Source: an uncultured Saprospiraceae bacterium
Lineage (GTDB): Bacteria; Bacteroidota; Bacteroidia; Chitinophagales; Saprospiraceae
DNA: 7,562 bases
Direction of reading: 5' to 3'
Assembly: GCA_937967535.1 (NCBI GenBank)
Contig: CALCMV010000216.1
Span: 1-7,562 of the forward strand
The first letter of the stretch is position 1; each line of letters starts with the position of its first letter. The notes under the pieces were generated by a model, which worked only from the letters and a program-made list of their open reading frames with translations, did no database searches and had not been told where the DNA came from. Made by a program: the position numbers and the translations under genes. Shown here in pieces: positions 6,573 to 7,562 of this stretch.

Positions 6573-7562
6573 ATGCCATATTTATTTACTTCTGAATCAG
6601 TATCAGAGGGGCATCCTGATAAGGTTGCCGACCAAATTTCCGATGCTATTCTTGATGCGTTTTTGGCGCAAGACCCCGAATCAAAAGTTGCCTGTGAAAC
6701 CTTAGTTACTACCGGCTTGACGGTGATTAGTGGTGAGGTACGTTCCAAAGCATATGTAGACGTGCAGGAAGTAGCTCGCGGTGTAATTCGCAAAATCGGC
6801 TACACCAAATCCGAATATAAATTTGATGCGGATTCTTGTGGTGTGATTTCTGCTTTGCACGAACAATCGGCAGACATCGCGCAAGGCGTGGATGTCGGCA
6901 AAAAAGCCGAAGAACAAGGCGCAGGCGACCAAGGAATGATGTTTGGTTATGCGACCAATGAAACGGAAAATTACATGCCTTTGGCACTGCAATTATCTCA
7001 CATGCTATTGGAAGAATTGGCGACACTGCGCCATGAAGGTAAGAAAATGAAGTACTTGCGCCCCGATTCAAAATCGCAAGTGACGATTGAGTACAATGAT
7101 GACAATACGCCAAAGCGTGTGAATACTATCGTTGTTTCTACGCAGCATGACGATTTTGACAGTGAGAAAAAGATGCTTGCCAAAATCAAAGATGACGTAA
7201 AAGACATCCTCGTACCGCGAGTGAAAAAGAAATTGGGTAAGCACATTCAGGCTTTGTTTGACAAGAAAATTATCTATCATGTCAATCCAACGGGTAAATT
7301 CGTGATAGGTGGTCCGCATGGCGATACGGGTTTGACGGGTCGCAAGATTATCGTGGATACTTATGGCGGTAAAGGCGCACATGGTGGTGGTGCTTTCTCC
7401 GGTAAAGACTCTTCAAAAGTAGACCGTTCGGCAGCATACGCCACACGCCATATTGCAAAAAATCTTGTTGCGGCGGGCTTGGCTGACCAATGCCTTGTGC
7501 AAGTAGCTTATGCTATTGGTGTAGCGCGTCCGGTGGGTTTGTACATTGATACTTACGGTACA
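6573..7562 (+). CDS. metK: S-adenosylmethionine synthetase (partial, 3' end off window)
   Basis: This cytoplasmic enzyme makes S-adenosylmethionine, the main methyl donor, from methionine and ATP. Exactly 330 codons are visible with no stop; family members in this phylum are about 415-430 residues, so roughly 90-100 are missing. Seen motifs are the ATP-site GHPDK (13-17, His14 and Asp16), GAGDQGMMFGYA (116-127), GGPHGDTGLTGRK (247-258) and GGGAFSGKDSSKVDRSAAY (271-289, the P-loop-like segment and catalytic lysines). The extra segment around 194-236, between the second and third domains, is of the kind seen in Bacteroidota MetK. The ATG at 6573 begins the conserved MPYLFTSESVSEGHPDK and follows an A-rich stretch with no Shine-Dalgarno. 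No SAM riboswitch was recognised in the leader, which instead carries the palindrome 6499-6559. The gene is divergent from manC. Confidence 0.97.
   Translation, partial: MPYLFTSESVSEGHPDKVADQISDAILDAFLAQDPESKVACETLVTTGLTVISGEVRSKAYVDVQEVARGVIRKIGYTKSEYKFDADSCGVISALHEQSADIAQGVDVGKKAEEQGAGDQGMMFGYATNETENYMPLALQLSHMLLEELATLRHEGKKMKYLRPDSKSQVTIEYNDDNTPKRVNTIVVSTQHDDFDSEKKMLAKIKDDVKDILVPRVKKKLGKHIQALFDKKIIYHVNPTGKFVIGGPHGDTGLTGRKIIVDTYGGKGAHGGGAFSGKDSSKVDRSAAYATRHIAKNLVAAGLADQCLVQVAYAIGVARPVGLYIDTYGT

Noticed and set aside
6364..6579. Minus-strand 71-codon ORF across the metK palindrome
   Set aside because: It runs antisense through a non-coding repeat and a promoter, overlaps the metK start and has no recognisable domain.
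6702..7382. Minus-strand ORFs of 82-128 codons opposite metK
   Set aside because: They are antisense to highly conserved metK codons and are shadows of its reading frame.

Overview
The window looks like chromosomal DNA of a member of the Bacteroidota. The evidence is the AT-rich intergenic DNA, the lack of Shine-Dalgarno sequences (starts are preceded by A-rich stretches), and a good match to the Bacteroidota promoter pattern (TTG, 20-21 bp, TAnnTTTG) upstream of all four genes. The protein sequences also fit that phylum. I cannot resolve the family or genus.

Layout, left to right. (1) 1-267: gene-free, with a 132-bp MITE-like palindrome at the window edge, a tandem decamer and an AT-rich stretch. 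(2) 268-3957, minus: a 1229-residue, many-pass membrane histidine kinase of the NtrY type. (3) 3958-4147: a divergent promoter region with a nested inverted repeat. (4) 4148-4993, plus: purine nucleoside phosphorylase. (5) 4994-5122: a convergent intergenic region built from heptamer repeats in inverted orientation, probably a two-way terminator. (6) 5123-6199, minus: mannose-1-phosphate guanylyltransferase. (7) 6200-6572: a second divergent promoter region with two separate inverted-repeat systems, one on each side of the two promoters. (8) 6573 to the right edge, plus: S-adenosylmethionine synthetase, cut off at 330 residues.

The four genes do not form an operon or a shared pathway. They are housekeeping genes (purine salvage, GDP-mannose supply, SAM supply) plus an orphan sensor kinase with no response regulator in view. 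No mobile gene, RNA gene, CRISPR array or defence system was seen.

The most notable signal is non-coding. Every intergenic gap carries a long inverted repeat, and in three of them the arms or loops are built from degenerate 7- or 8-bp tandem units. If the predicted promoters are right, three of the four mRNAs (kinase, manC, metK) start with a leader that folds into a long hairpin ending 3-18 nt before the start codon. In the fourth (the phosphorylase) the repeat supplies the last codons and the stop. This could be a family of palindromic repeats that has settled in untranslated regions and may have been co-opted for RNA-level control. The sequence shows the structures; the regulatory role is inference.
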